From positions 170,767 through 234,766 of the forward strand of contig NZ_FOXI01000003.1 of the NCBI RefSeq assembly GCF_900115675.1: a DNA stretch of 64,000 bases. Direction: 5' to 3'. The position numbers were made by a program, and so were the translations under genes. The notes under the pieces are model-generated. The model made no database searches and was not told where the DNA came from. It worked only from the letters and a program-made list of their open reading frames with translations. Positions 35,530 through 44,463 of this stretch are shown one piece after another; position 1 is the stretch's first letter, and every line of letters starts with the position of its first letter. The DNA comes from Halolamina pelagica (lineage in GTDB: Archaea > Halobacteriota > Halobacteria > Halobacteriales > Haloferacaceae).

Positions 35530-37428
35530 TTACTGTTTGTCGCCGCGCCCACTGGCAGCGACCGGTCGGCCCAGCCGGCGGTCGAGGAACTCCCCGAGCA
35601 GCCGGAACGTCCGCTTCTTCTGGTCGATGTCCGAGGAGCCGTGGCCCTCCGCCCCGAGTTCGTGGTACTCGAAGTCGCCGTCTTCGCCGGGTTGGTAGCC
35701 CAGTTCAGTCAGTCGGTCCCGCATGATCCGGGCCTGCGAGACGGGGACGCGCCGGTCGTTCACGCCGTGGACGATCAGCAGCGGCGCGTCGAGGTTCTCG
35801 GCGTGGGTGACCGGCGACCGCGCATCGTAGCGTTCGGGGTTCTCATCGGGCGTACCGAGGTACCGTTCCATCAGCCCCGTTTTGAAGTGGGGCATCGTGT
35901 TCTCGTACATGTCCGCGAGGTCGGAGACGCCGACGAAGGCGATCCCGGCGTCGTAGAGGTCGGGGTACTGGACCAGCTGCCAGTACGCCGAGTAGCCGCC
36001 GTAGGAGCCGCCGTAGACGCCGATACGGTCCTCGTCGATCCAGTCGCGCGTCTCGATGACGTGCTCCGCTGTGCGGGCCACGTCGGCCTGTTCGGCGCCG
36101 CCCCAGTCGCCGTAGAGTTCCTCGCGGAACGCCCGGCCGCGGCCGGCCGACCCCCGGTAGTTCATCTGGAGGACGCTGTAGCCACGCGTCAGCAGGAACT
36201 GGGTGTAGAGGTCGAACGACCGCTTCTCTTGGACCGGGGGGCCGCCGTGGGGGTTGACGATCAGCGGGGAGGGGCGTTCGCCGGAGTCGTACAGCAGGCA
36301 CTCGATGTCGAGTTCGGTCGCGGGCGAGAGGTCGATGGCCCGGGCGGGCGTCTCGGCGACGCCGTCGGACTCGACCGTGAAGAACTCGGCGTCGCGGAAC
36401 CGGTCGGGGTCGAGGTCGCCGTACTCCGCCTCGATCAAGGTCTCGTACTCGTCGGTTTCGAGGTCGTAGCACAGCAGCTCCAGGCGCCGCGTGGGCGTGG
36501 TGTGGAGGACGAGCACTCGTCGGTCGTCGAGCACCGGGTTCCCGAAGCGGACGAACGGGCTCACCCCTTCGGGCACCCCGAGTTCGCGGCGCTCGCCGGT
36601 TTCGAGGTCGTAGACCACGCTTGCGTCCGCGGCCGCTCTGGTCCTGACGGCGAGTACGCGGTCGCCGTCGGGCGTGAACGCCACGGGTCGTTCCTGGGAG
36701 TCGCCGTCGCCCAGCCACCTGACCTCGTCGTGCGTGGTGTCGTAGACGCCACAGCGGTTCAGGCCGGTGCTGGTGTCGCTCAGCAGGAGTCGACGGCCGT
36801 CGGGTCCCCAGTCGACGGGGACGGTCTCGGCCCCTGGCTCGCCCACGTCGAGTCGTCGCTGGTCGGTGCCGTCGACGCCGACGAAGTAGGTGTCCTGGTT
36901 GCCCGAGTCGTCGCGCTCGTTGCTCGCGTACGCCACGCGGTCGCAGGCCGGCGGGAGGACGCCGCTATGGGCGGCGCGCTCGTGGTCGGTGATGCGCTCG
37001 GTTTCGCCCGTCGAGCGACGGTGGACGTAGAGGTTCTGCTGGCCCGCGGCCGTCGACCCGATCGCGAGCGTGTCGCCGTCGTCGCCCACGTCGAACAGCG
37101 TGGTCTGGCCGTCGAGCGTGACCACCGCCTCGGTCTCGCCGTCGGCGGTGATGCTGTGGAGATCGTGCTGTTCGTCGCCGTCGTCGTCCTTGTGGAAGTA
37201 GACGCGCTCGCCGTCGGCGCTCCAGTGGGGCGACTCCTTGACCGCCCGGGGGACTTCACCGTCGCTCCACCGGGTGAGCGACCCGGACTCCACGTCCAGC
37301 ACGTGGAGCTGGTTCCGGCCAGTGATGTCGTAGTACAGTGCGATCCGTTCGCCGTCGGGTGATGCCGTCGGATGTGCCAGCGTCGGTAGGCTGGCGAGTT
37401 CCTCCAGCACGTCCGTCTCGTCCGTCAC
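35530..37428 (-). CDS. S9-family (prolyl oligopeptidase-like) serine peptidase
   Basis: A 632-residue peptidase. The first ~370 residues form a beta-propeller with repeated blades (SPHWSADGERVYFH and GDRVLAVR). The catalytic alpha/beta hydrolase domain has the nucleophile in GGSYGGYSAYW, the aspartate in HGVNDRRVPVSQ and the histidine in GAEGHGSSDIDQ. Such enzymes cleave short peptides or acyl-amino acids. The start is taken as GTG at 37428 because a TATA-like GTTTTTAC lies about 26 bases upstream and the longer frame is serine/arginine-rich non-family sequence. The gene diverges from a winged-helix regulator, with operator-like repeats between. Confidence 0.87.
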   Translation of the reverse strand: MTDETDVLEELASLPTLAHPTASPDGERIALYYDITGRNQLHVLDVESGSLTRWSDGEVPRAVKESPHWSADGERVYFHKDDDGDEQHDLHSITADGETEAVVTLDGQTTLFDVGDDGDTLAIGSTAAGQQNLYVHRRSTGETERITDHERAAHSGVLPPACDRVAYASNERDDSGNQDTYFVGVDGTDQRRLDVGEPGAETVPVDWGPDGRRLLLSDTSTGLNRCGVYDTTHDEVRWLGDGDSQERPVAFTPDGDRVLAVRTRAAADASVVYDLETGERRELGVPEGVSPFVRFGNPVLDDRRVLVLHTTPTRRLELLCYDLETDEYETLIEAEYGDLDPDRFRDAEFFTVESDGVAETPARAIDLSPATELDIECLLYDSGERPSPLIVNPHGGPPVQEKRSFDLYTQFLLTRGYSVLQMNYRGSAGRGRAFREELYGDWGGAEQADVARTAEHVIETRDWIDEDRIGVYGGSYGGYSAYWQLVQYPDLYDAGIAFVGVSDLADMYENTMPHFKTGLMERYLGTPDENPERYDARSPVTHAENLDAPLLIVHGVNDRRVPVSQARIMRDRLTELGYQPGEDGDFEYHELGAEGHGSSDIDQKKRTFRLLGEFLDRRLGRPVAASGRGDKQ

Positions 37429-37450
37429 GGTTCCGTGGTCGGGCGATGAT

Positions 37451-37458
37451 GTAAAAAC
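37451..37458 (-). promoter_or_regulatory. TATA-like element of the S9 peptidase gene
   Basis: The minus-strand sequence GTTTTTAC lies 23-30 bases upstream of the GTG at 37428, the distance expected for a leaderless haloarchaeal transcript. It helps to fix that start over the longer open frame. Confidence 0.5.
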
Positions 37459-37464
37459 TCTTAG

Positions 37465-37488
37465 CAGAACGCCCCTTCTGAAACAGAA
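37465..37488. promoter_or_regulatory. operator-like half-sites between the S9 peptidase and its divergent regulator
   Basis: Three half-sites of alternating orientation: CAGAA (37465-37469), TTCTG (37476-37480) and CAGAA (37484-37488). The last two form the perfect inverted repeat TTCTG-AAA-CAGAA. The block lies between the peptidase TATA-like element and the position expected for the regulator TATA (about 37489-37494), so a protein bound here could control both genes. Confidence 0.45.
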
Positions 37489-37519
37489 CTTACATGACCT
37501 CCCTCGCGTAGCTCCGAGC

Positions 37520-38416
37520 ATGGACGATCCCGAGATCGTCGAGGCCGTCGACGCCGACGCCGCGTTCGGTGTGCTCTCGGACGAGACCCGTATCGAGATC
37601 CTCCGGGCGCTCTGGCGGGCCGACGGCCGGGAAGCGACGTTCTCGGAACTCCGGGAGGCCGTTGGGATGCGGGACTCGGGGCAGTTCAACTACCACCTCG
37701 GAACGTTCGACGGACAGTTCGTCGCCGAGACCGACGACGGCTACCGGCTCACGACCGCGGGCGCCCAACTGGTGGGGGCGCTGTTGGGCGGCGCGTACAC
37801 CAAAACCCTCGACGTGGGAGCGATCGACGTTGACGATCGCTGTCCGCGCTGTGGCTCGCCGCTCCAGTTCACCTACGAGGAAGGGGCTGCCACGATCGCG
37901 TGCAGCGACTGTCCCCACGTCTCCCACTTCTGGGTCCCGCCGGGCGCCCTCGCCGGCTACGACGTCGACGAGCTCCCCCGCGTGGCCGCACGCTACGGCC
38001 GGCAGTTCGTCCGCAGCAGTCGGGACGGGTTCTGTCCGCTCTGCGACGGGCGGGTACGGGCGACCGTGCTCCCGGTCGCCGACACCATCGACGCCGACGG
38101 CGCGACGGACGAGGTTCCGGACTGGGTGGCACAGGTGCCGACGTGCCGCTTCGACTGCGACCGCTGCGGCGAGGGGATCGTCGTGGACCTCGGGACGGCG
38201 CTCGCGGAGCACCCCGCAGTCGTTTCGTTCCACTACGAGCGCGGCGTCGACGTTCCGCAGGTGCCGATCTGGCGGTTCGCGGCGCTGGACCCCGATCGAG
38301 CACAGTTCGACCGCCGCGACCCCGTCCGGGCGAGCGTCACCTACGAGGTCGACGGCGACGAACTCACTGTCACCGTCGACGAGTCGCTCTCGGTGGTGGG
38401 GACGGCGGTGGCGTAG
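37520..38416 (+). CDS. winged-helix (ArsR-type) regulator with zinc-ribbon domains
   Basis: A 298-residue protein. The N-terminal winged helix (residues about 12-90) reads DAAFGVLSDETRIEILRALW, then FSELREAVGMRDSGQFNYHLG. The rest is specific to haloarchaeal regulators of this type, with a zinc ribbon CPRCGSPLQF-CSDCPH at about residues 110-135, another pair CPLCDGR / CDRCGEG at about 170-220, and a C-terminal beta domain. The gene is divergent from the S9 peptidase and shares a 91-base region with operator-like repeats. A leaderless ATG at 37520 fits a TATA-like CTTACA about 29 bases upstream. Confidence 0.85.
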   Translation: MDDPEIVEAVDADAAFGVLSDETRIEILRALWRADGREATFSELREAVGMRDSGQFNYHLGTFDGQFVAETDDGYRLTTAGAQLVGALLGGAYTKTLDVGAIDVDDRCPRCGSPLQFTYEEGAATIACSDCPHVSHFWVPPGALAGYDVDELPRVAARYGRQFVRSSRDGFCPLCDGRVRATVLPVADTIDADGATDEVPDWVAQVPTCRFDCDRCGEGIVVDLGTALAEHPAVVSFHYERGVDVPQVPIWRFAALDPDRAQFDRRDPVRASVTYEVDGDELTVTVDESLSVVGTAVA

Positions 38417-38417
38417 G

Positions 38418-39416
38418 TTACGCCCGGATCGACTGCCGCCGTTCGGCGACGAGGTCGAACGCCGCCTCGGTGTCGCCCAGCACGAGTAGCGCGTAGTAGC
38501 GCAGGTAGGTCTGGACCGGGACGGCGACCAGCAGCGAGAGCACGAGCATCGCCAGCACGAACAGCGCGACGGCGAACAGGATGACCCCCCAGCCGACGAG
38601 CTGGGAGACCCCGAGCGACGCGGCGCCGATCAGGCCGACGATCACGAACGGGATCGCGAGCACCAGCGCGCCGACCGCGGAGACCACCCCGACGACCACC
38701 GCGACCGCGATCGCGAGCACGAACCGGAGGACGACGTAGGCGAGGTACTGCTTCCACTGCCCGGTCAGCGTTGGCCAGAACCGCCGCCACGCCGCGAGGA
38801 CGTTCCGGTTCTCCGCGATCATCACCGGGACGACGAACTGCGTCGTGAACCCGTTGACGAGCCCGCCCGCGATCGCGACCACCACCGCGACGCCGATCGC
38901 GAGCAACAGGACGGGGACTGAGAGGGTGCCGGTCCCGCTCAGCAGCGGCCAGGCCGCGGCGGCGATCGGCCCGCCGGCCAGCAACAGCGAGAGCAGGCCG
39001 ACCACGAGCCGGAAGCCGAACAGCCGGCCCCCTTGCCACCACCAGCCGCGCCAGTACTCGCGGATCGCCACCCGCTCGCGCCGGAGCGACTCGACGAACA
39101 CGAACTCCATCACCGCGCCGACGAACGCGAAGGCGAGGCCGAGCAGGACGACCGTGCCGACGATGGCGCCGATGAGCAGCCACTCGGTCGTGCTGATGGC
39201 GTCGATCACCGCGGAGACGTTCGGCGACGCTCCGGGCTCCATCGGCGTCGTCCCCTGGGGGCTCCCGCTGAACTGGAAGGGGTTGACGCCGCCGGTCCCG
39301 CCGAGGAAGAAGGCGACGACGGCGAGTTTCACCCACCGGCCGAGATCGAACGGCCAGAGAAAGGACCGCGTGGCGGCGATGGCGTCGTCGATGTCCTGGA
39401 TGGCGTACAGCGTCAT
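38418..39416 (-). CDS. polytopic membrane protein, DUF7544-like
   Basis: A 332-residue protein with about six or seven hydrophobic segments. The N-terminus (LYAIQDIDDAIAATRSFLWPFDLGRWVKLAVVAFF) and the internal EYWRGWWWQGGRLFGFRLV and AAWRRFWPTLTGQWKQYLAYVVLRF are typical of a haloarchaeal membrane family of unknown function (DUF7544, by recollection). It converges on the winged-helix regulator with one base between stops. No enzyme motif is visible. Confidence 0.75.
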   Translation of the reverse strand: MTLYAIQDIDDAIAATRSFLWPFDLGRWVKLAVVAFFLGGTGGVNPFQFSGSPQGTTPMEPGASPNVSAVIDAISTTEWLLIGAIVGTVVLLGLAFAFVGAVMEFVFVESLRRERVAIREYWRGWWWQGGRLFGFRLVVGLLSLLLAGGPIAAAAWPLLSGTGTLSVPVLLLAIGVAVVVAIAGGLVNGFTTQFVVPVMIAENRNVLAAWRRFWPTLTGQWKQYLAYVVLRFVLAIAVAVVVGVVSAVGALVLAIPFVIVGLIGAASLGVSQLVGWGVILFAVALFVLAMLVLSLLVAVPVQTYLRYYALLVLGDTEAAFDLVAERRQSIRA

Positions 39417-39651
39417 CGGCGTGCCCTCGGTGGGTGTGAGCGACTGGACCGTGCTGTCGTGGAGGACTCGAAACGGCCGACTCGGGGAGTCATGTCAGCG
39501 CTATTTGGCGACCGGAAAGATATAGTTTCGGCCGTGTTCACCCGCGTGAGAGCGCTGCCCGTTGGTGTCGGAGGGCGGCGAAGTAGTTGAACTCGATGAT
39601 GGCGCCGACGGTCACTGCTGTTCGACGATCGGCCGCCGGGGCGCGAGGAAG
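39417..39651. other. intergenic region with no supported gene
   Basis: These 235 bases separate the DUF7544-like gene from tRNA-Val. A TATA-like GATATAGT at 39519-39526 and small hairpins are present. Short frames here are not supported by composition or by family resemblance. Confidence 0.6.
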
Positions 39652-39726
39652 TGGGTCGGCCAAGATTTGAACTTGGGGCCTGCTCCGTGTGAAGGAGCCG
39701 TCATAACCGGACTAGACCACCGACCC
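39652..39726 (-). tRNA. tRNA-Val(CAC)
   Basis: A 75-nt tRNA on the minus strand. The acceptor stem pairs GGGTCGG with CCGACCC and the discriminator base is A. The anticodon stem GCTCC/GGAGC closes the loop TTCACAC, giving anticodon CAC, which reads valine codon GUG. The T-arm is CCAAG-TTCAAAT-CTTGG. CCA is not encoded, and no intron is present. A TATA-like CTTAAG lies at about 39752-39757. Confidence 0.95.
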
Positions 39727-39751
39727 TTCGAGTGAAAGTTACGCGAGGCCG

Positions 39752-39757
39752 GACTTA
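39752..39757 (-). promoter_or_regulatory. TATA-like element of tRNA-Val
   Basis: The minus-strand CTTAAG sits 26-31 bases upstream of the tRNA 5' end at 39726, as expected for an archaeal stable RNA promoter. Confidence 0.5.
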
Positions 39758-39768
39758 AGCGTACTGTC

Positions 39769-40032
39769 TCAGTCCTGGCGCTGCTCCCGGTAGGCGGTCA
39801 CCCGTTCGCGGGCGTTCTGGACCGCCTCCCGGGCCTCGCCCTCGGCGCGTTCTTCCAGCTCCTTCAGGTCGGCCTGGAGCTTCTCCAGCCGGCTCGGTTC
39901 GGGCTCCTTCTCTCGGCCGGTGAGCTCGCGGACCCGCTCCTCCAGCGGCTCTACCTCCTCCTTGATACCGGCTTTCGCGTGGTCGACCGCGCGACCCATG
40001 TAGTACCGTGCGTCCTCGAAGTGACTCGCCAT
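39769..40032 (-). CDS. small charged helical protein, DUF7553-like
   Basis: An 87-residue protein, almost entirely helical and highly charged, with a likely coiled coil from about residue 20 to the end (EEVEPLEERVRELTGREKE, KLQADLKELEERAEGEA). It begins MASHFEDARYYMGRAVDHA, a recurrent start among haloarchaeal small proteins (DUF7553, by recollection). The ATG at 40032 is preferred over one nine codons upstream. It lies between tRNA-Val and the cobalamin adenosyltransferase gene, on the same strand. Function unknown. Confidence 0.7.
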   Translation of the reverse strand: MASHFEDARYYMGRAVDHAKAGIKEEVEPLEERVRELTGREKEPEPSRLEKLQADLKELEERAEGEAREAVQNARERVTAYREQRQD

Positions 40033-40075
40033 ACCTCTATGTTGCTCTCGAGAGGTCAAAAGCCTTGAGGCCGAC

Positions 40076-40615
40076 TCAGTACGTCGGCGACTCCTCGGGG
40101 ACCTCCTCGCGCTGGTTCACGAGGCGTGCGGCGGTGAAGAGGTAGTCCGAGAGCCGGTTCAGGTACCGGATCGCCTCGGCGTTGACCGTCTCGCCCTCGG
40201 TCTCCGCGAGCGCGACCGCGCGGCGCTCCGCGCGACGGGTGACCGCGCGGGCCTGGTGCAGGCGCGCGCCGGCGTCGCCGCCGCCGGGGAGGATGAAGGA
40301 GGTGAGCGGGTCGAGTTCCCCGTCGGCCTCGTCCATCCAGTCCTCGAGTTGGTCGATGTCCTCGGGGCCGATCTGGGGGTCGTCCTCGCCGGTGTCGGGG
40401 TTGGCGAACTCCGCCTGCACGACGTGGAGGCAGTTCTGGATCTGTTCGAGCTGGCGATCCACGTCCTCGTGGCCCGTGGGGCGCACGCGGCCGACGAGCG
40501 CGTTGGCCTCGTCGACGGTGCCGTAGGCCTCGATCCGCGGGCTGGTCTTCGAGACGCGTTCGGCGTTGCCGAGGTCGGTCTGCCCCTCGTCGCCGCGGCC
40601 GGTGTAGACCGTCAC
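40076..40615 (-). CDS. corrinoid (cob(I)alamin) adenosyltransferase, PduO type
   Basis: A 179-residue ATP:corrinoid adenosyltransferase, which attaches the 5'-deoxyadenosyl group to cob(I)alamin or its precursor. The PduO-type motifs are the N-terminal TGRGDEGQTDLG (ATP loop), the arginine-rich helix in AVTRRAERRAVA, and NAEAIRYLNRLSDYLFTAAR near the C-terminus. It overlaps the upstream glutaredoxin-like gene by four bases (ATGA). The product could serve the adenosylcobalamin-dependent ribonucleotide reductase at the start of the window. Confidence 0.93.
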   Translation of the reverse strand: MTVYTGRGDEGQTDLGNAERVSKTSPRIEAYGTVDEANALVGRVRPTGHEDVDRQLEQIQNCLHVVQAEFANPDTGEDDPQIGPEDIDQLEDWMDEADGELDPLTSFILPGGGDAGARLHQARAVTRRAERRAVALAETEGETVNAEAIRYLNRLSDYLFTAARLVNQREEVPEESPTY

Positions 40616-40851
40616 GCCAGGGTCTCCTCCACGTACTCGACGATGTTCGCGCTCTCGGCCATCGTGACCCCGCGGTCGTCGTCGACGAGGACGGGCACCG
40701 CGCGCTGGTTGCTCACGCGGGCGACCTCGTCGCGCTCGGAGTGGAGCGCGTCGACCCAGACCGTGTCGTACTCGACCTCGTGGTCCTCGAGGGCGTCGTG
40801 GACCTTCTCACACCACGGACAGCCATCCAGTGCGTACAGGGTGACGGACAT
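40612..40851 (-). CDS. glutaredoxin-like thiol-disulfide protein
   Basis: A 79-residue glutaredoxin fold. The active site is CPWC in YALDGCPWCEKVH; the cis-proline lies in NQRAVPVLVDDD, and a second-site segment follows in MAESANIVEYVEE. Its stop codon overlaps the start of the cobalamin adenosyltransferase, so the two are translationally coupled, and it may supply reducing power for the corrinoid step or for another partner (inference). Confidence 0.9.
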   Translation of the reverse strand: MSVTLYALDGCPWCEKVHDALEDHEVEYDTVWVDALHSERDEVARVSNQRAVPVLVDDDRGVTMAESANIVEYVEETLA

Positions 40852-40966
40852 GGGCGTCGTTTGGGTTGGACGGGGGAAGTAGCTTGTTACGACGGTGTTC
40901 GGGACGCCGACGCCGCGCCCCGCCGAAACGACATCTTCAACACGCCCACGACCGAACTCTGCGGGT

Positions 40967-41134
40967 ATGACCCTCGAAGCCGAACACGAGTGTCCGGAGT
41001 GTGGCGAGACACGGACGTTCTGGAAGGTCGCGTCGATGAACCTCCACCTCGGCGAGAAGACGAAGTGGCGCTGCGGGGAGTGCGACTACGGCTTCATCCG
41101 GGTGAACGGCATCAGTACCGCGCAGCCGGCCTAG
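40967..41134 (+). CDS. small zinc-ribbon protein
   Basis: A 55-residue protein with two CxxC pairs (CPECGETRTFW and WRCGECDYGF) separated by a basic, amphipathic stretch. It resembles short haloarchaeal zinc-ribbon proteins (a DUF7838-like group, by recollection) of unknown function. The ATG at 40967 is chosen because MTLEAEHECPECGE is the usual N-terminus. It converges with the gcvPB gene 17 bases downstream. Confidence 0.7.
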   Translation: MTLEAEHECPECGETRTFWKVASMNLHLGEKTKWRCGECDYGFIRVNGISTAQPA

Positions 41135-41151
41135 AAAACGCGCTTCCTTCG

Positions 41152-42609
41152 TTACTCCTCGTCCAGCGACTGCCACGAGAGCCGCGGGTCCCGCGCGGCG
41201 GTCGTCTGGTCGATGCGCTTCGCGGTCGTCCGACTCGGCGCCTCGTGGCGCTCCTCCTCGCTCGACCCCAGCGCGGCGTCGAACGCCGCCGCGAGGTCGT
41301 CCAGCGACTGCTTGCTCTCGATCTCGGTCGGTTCGGTCAGCATCGCCTCGGGCACCATCTCCGGCCAGTTCGTCGTCGGCGGGTGGACGCCGAAGTCGAG
41401 CATGCGCTTTGCCACGTCGGCGGCCGCGGCGTCGCCCGCCGTCGCCGCGAACTCGTGGTGGAACGGCCCGTAGGGCACGTCGAGGTCGATCTGCTCGGCG
41501 AGGTAGTTCGCGTTGAGCACCGCCTTCGCGCTGGCGTCGCGCAGCCCCGCGTCGCCGAGGCGGGCGATGTAGGCGTACGCCTTCACGAGCACCAGCCAGT
41601 TGCCCTGGAACCCGTGGACGTTCTCGATCGCCTCGTCGCTCTCGACCAGTTCGTAGCCCGAGTCGGTCTCCTCGACGCGCGGGTTGGGGAGGTACGGCGC
41701 CAGCTCGTCGACGACGCCGACGGGGCCGGCGCCCGGCCCGCCGCCGCCGTGGGGCGTCGCGAACGTCTTGTGGACGTTGTAGTGCATGATGTCGAACCCC
41801 ATGTCGCCCGGGCGAGCGCGGCCCAGCAGGGCGTTGAGGTTCGCGCCGTCGTAGTAGAGCAGGCCGCCGGCGTCGTGGACCACGTCGGCGACGGCCTCGA
41901 TGTCGCGCTCGAACAGGCCGACGGTGTTGGGGTTGGTGAGCATCAGCGCCGCCGTGTCCTCGGAGACCGCGGCCTCAAGCGCCTCCATGTCGACGCGGCC
42001 GTCCTCCGCGGAGGGGAGTTCGACCACGTCGTAGCCCGCGAGCGCCGCCGTCGCGAAGTTCGTCCCGTGGGCGGAACTCGGGATCAGCACCTCGCTCCGG
42101 TCGTCGCCGTTGGCGCGGTGGTAGGCGCGGGCGACGGCGATCCCGGTGAACTCGCCGGCGGCGCCGGCCGGCGGCTGGAGCGAGACGGCGTCCATGCCGC
42201 CGATGCGGGCGAGGTAGTCCTGCAGCCCCGCGAGCAGGCCGAGCGTCCCCTGGATCGAGTCCGCGGAGCGGTCGGGGTGGACCGCCGCGTTCGGGTCGGC
42301 GGCCACGTCCTCGGTCACCGGCGGGTTGTACTTCATCGTGCACGAGCCCAGCGGGTAGGGGCCGGACTCGATGCTCCAGTTCATCTGGGAGAGCCGGGTG
42401 TAGTGGCGCGCGACCTCCGGCTCCTCGGGGTTCGGGAGCGTGAGGTCGTCCCGGGTCAGGTCGTCGGGGAGCGCGTCGCCGGGCTCGACGGTGTCGCTGC
42501 GCTTCTCGGTCAGCAGCGGCTCGTTCTCGTCGTCGCCCACCGCGTAGGTCGCCTGGTCGTAGGTGCGCCCCGGCTCGCGTCCGTTCTCCGTCGGTCCGTT
42601 TCCGCTCAT
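41152..42609 (-). CDS. gcvPB: glycine dehydrogenase (decarboxylating) subunit 2 (P2)
   Basis: A 485-residue PLP subunit of the glycine cleavage P-protein. The PLP lysine lies in [26 protein letters not shown] and FHGVQG-like segments (here [15 protein letters not shown]) are typical of GcvPB. P-protein decarboxylates glycine and hands the aminomethyl group to the lipoyl arm of GcvH. It overlaps gcvPA by four bases. Confidence 0.95.
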   Translation of the reverse strand: MSGNGPTENGREPGRTYDQATYAVGDDENEPLLTEKRSDTVEPGDALPDDLTRDDLTLPNPEEPEVARHYTRLSQMNWSIESGPYPLGSCTMKYNPPVTEDVAADPNAAVHPDRSADSIQGTLGLLAGLQDYLARIGGMDAVSLQPPAGAAGEFTGIAVARAYHRANGDDRSEVLIPSSAHGTNFATAALAGYDVVELPSAEDGRVDMEALEAAVSEDTAALMLTNPNTVGLFERDIEAVADVVHDAGGLLYYDGANLNALLGRARPGDMGFDIMHYNVHKTFATPHGGGGPGAGPVGVVDELAPYLPNPRVEETDSGYELVESDEAIENVHGFQGNWLVLVKAYAYIARLGDAGLRDASAKAVLNANYLAEQIDLDVPYGPFHHEFAATAGDAAAADVAKRMLDFGVHPPTTNWPEMVPEAMLTEPTEIESKQSLDDLAAAFDAALGSSEEERHEAPSRTTAKRIDQTTAARDPRLSWQSLDEE

Positions 42610-43955
42610 GCTGCCACCTCCTCGAACGCGGCGACGAGGTCGTCCGCCGCGTGGGCGTTGGCGTCGGTGATACAGACCTGCAGGCGATGGTCACCGATCA
42701 CGTGGACGGCGAACCCCTCCTCCTCGAGGTCGTCGGCGATCGCGGCCGCGGGCTGATCGGTACCCACGACGAACTCCCGGAAGTGGTGGCGGTCGTCGAC
42801 GGGCGCACGCAGACCGGTGATGTCGTCCAGGTCGCTCGCGAGGTCACGGGCGAGGGTCACGCAGTCCTCCGCGAGGTCGACGAGCCCGTCGGCGCCGAGG
42901 GAGGCGGCGTGCATCGCCGCCCGGAGCGCGACCCACGCCTGGTTGGTGCAGATGTTCGAGGTCGCGCGCTGCTTGCGGATGTGCTGTTCGCGGGTCTGCA
43001 GCGTCAGCGTGTACGCTCGCGTGCCGTCGGCGTCCTCGCTGGCGCCGACGAGGCGGCCCGGCACCTGCCGAAGGAACTCCTCCTTGCAGGCGAACATCCC
43101 CAGGCCCATGCCGTAGGCCGCGGGGAGGCCGAGGACGCCCGCCTCGCCGACGACCACGTCGGCACCGACGCTGGCCGGCTCTTCGAGGATCGAGAGCGCG
43201 ACGGGATCCGAACCCAGACAGAACAGCGCGCCCGACTCGTCGGCGATCCCGCCGATCTCGGCGAGGTTGGGCTCGATACAGCCCCGGACCGTCGGCGTCT
43301 CGGCGTAGACGAACAGCGTGTCCTCGCCCACTGCGTCGTCGATCGCGTCCACGTCGGCGGTCCCCCCCTCGGTGGGGTAGCTCTCCACGCGGAGGTCGGC
43401 GCCGTCGACGTAGTTCTCGAGCACCGAGCGCTTCCCCTCGCGCAGGATGTCCGGGACGAGCACGACATCGCCGTCGACGCTGCGCACGCGCTCGGCGAGC
43501 AATGCGGCCTCGCCCAGCGCGGTCGCGGCGTCGTACATCGAGCAGTTGGCGATCTCGAGGCCGGTGAGTTCGACCAGCATCGACTGGTACTCGAACAGCG
43601 CCTGCAGGAACCCCTGCGTGATCTCGGGCTGGTACTGGGTGTAGGAGGTGAGGAACTCCGAACGCTGCGAGAGGCTGTCGACGACGCTCGGCACGTAGTG
43701 CTCGTAGTGCCCGCGACCGAGGAACTCCGTCAGGTCGTCGTTCTCGGCGAGCAGGTTCGAGAACTCCCGGCGGAGCTCCTGCTCGCTCCGGGGTTCGATG
43801 CTGAACTCGCCGTCGAAGGCGACTGGCTCGGGGATGTCGAACAGGGCCGCCTCGTCGTCGACGCCGACGGCGTCGAGCATCGCGGCCGTCTCGGCGTCGG
43901 TGTGGGGGGCGTACGGGCTCCCGTTCCCTCCCTGGTGAGGACTGCCGTGGCTCAT
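42606..43955 (-). CDS. gcvPA: glycine dehydrogenase (decarboxylating) subunit 1 (P1)
   Basis: A 449-residue P1 subunit, paired with P2 in the two-chain archaeal type. The N-terminus [20 protein letters not shown], the segment [30 protein letters not shown] and the internal [11 protein letters not shown] are family landmarks. Its stop overlaps the gcvPB start (ATGA). A gap of 127 bases separates it from gcvH upstream, with no feature I can support. Confidence 0.95.
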   Translation of the reverse strand: MSHGSPHQGGNGSPYAPHTDAETAAMLDAVGVDDEAALFDIPEPVAFDGEFSIEPRSEQELRREFSNLLAENDDLTEFLGRGHYEHYVPSVVDSLSQRSEFLTSYTQYQPEITQGFLQALFEYQSMLVELTGLEIANCSMYDAATALGEAALLAERVRSVDGDVVLVPDILREGKRSVLENYVDGADLRVESYPTEGGTADVDAIDDAVGEDTLFVYAETPTVRGCIEPNLAEIGGIADESGALFCLGSDPVALSILEEPASVGADVVVGEAGVLGLPAAYGMGLGMFACKEEFLRQVPGRLVGASEDADGTRAYTLTLQTREQHIRKQRATSNICTNQAWVALRAAMHAASLGADGLVDLAEDCVTLARDLASDLDDITGLRAPVDDRHHFREFVVGTDQPAAAIADDLEEEGFAVHVIGDHRLQVCITDANAHAADDLVAAFEEVAA

Positions 43956-44082
43956 GGTTCGAGAGGAGGGACTTCGGGGACAAAGACGTGCCGACTCCGG
44001 CGCGTTAGTGGGGGTGGCTGTGCAGGGTCGTGTAGACTGTCGGCGGGCGATCGGTGACGACGGGAAACGACGAACTGCCGTC

Positions 44083-44463
44083 TCAGACGATCTGTGCTTC
44101 GTACTCGTCGGCGTCCATCAGCTCCTCGAACTCCGAGTCGTCGCTGACTTCGATCTCGAGCAGCCAGCCGTCGCCGTAGGGGTCCTCGTTGACCAGTTCG
44201 GGCTGGTCGTGCAGGGCCTCGTTCACGGCGACAATCTCGCCCGAAACCGGGGCGTAGAGGTCTGAGACGGCCTTGATCGACTCGACGACACCGAACGGCT
44301 CGTCGTGGCTGATGGTGTCGCCCTCGTCGGGCAGTTCCACGAACACCACGTCGCCGAGTTCGTCCTGCGCGAAGTCGGAGATGCCGATGCGGGTCGGTTG
44401 GTCGGTGGTCGCCCACTCGTGCGATTCGAGATACTTCCGGTCGTCGGGTACGTCGAAGCTCAT
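44083..44463 (-). CDS. gcvH: glycine cleavage system H protein
   Basis: A 126-residue lipoyl carrier. The lipoylation lysine lies in [18 protein letters not shown] near residue 63. [24 protein letters not shown] at the N-terminal third is the conserved family start. It carries the aminomethyl group between P and T proteins. Its ATG overlaps the gcvT stop. Confidence 0.96.
   Translation of the reverse strand: MSFDVPDDRKYLESHEWATTDQPTRIGISDFAQDELGDVVFVELPDEGDTISHDEPFGVVESIKAVSDLYAPVSGEIVAVNEALHDQPELVNEDPYGDGWLLEIEVSDDSEFEELMDADEYEAQIV

Noticed and set aside
39033..39590. 185-codon plus-strand frame near tRNA-Val
   Set aside because: It is antisense to the DUF7544-like gene for most of its length and has biased residue use typical of shadow frames; the 32-codon tail at 39491 has no supporting signal.
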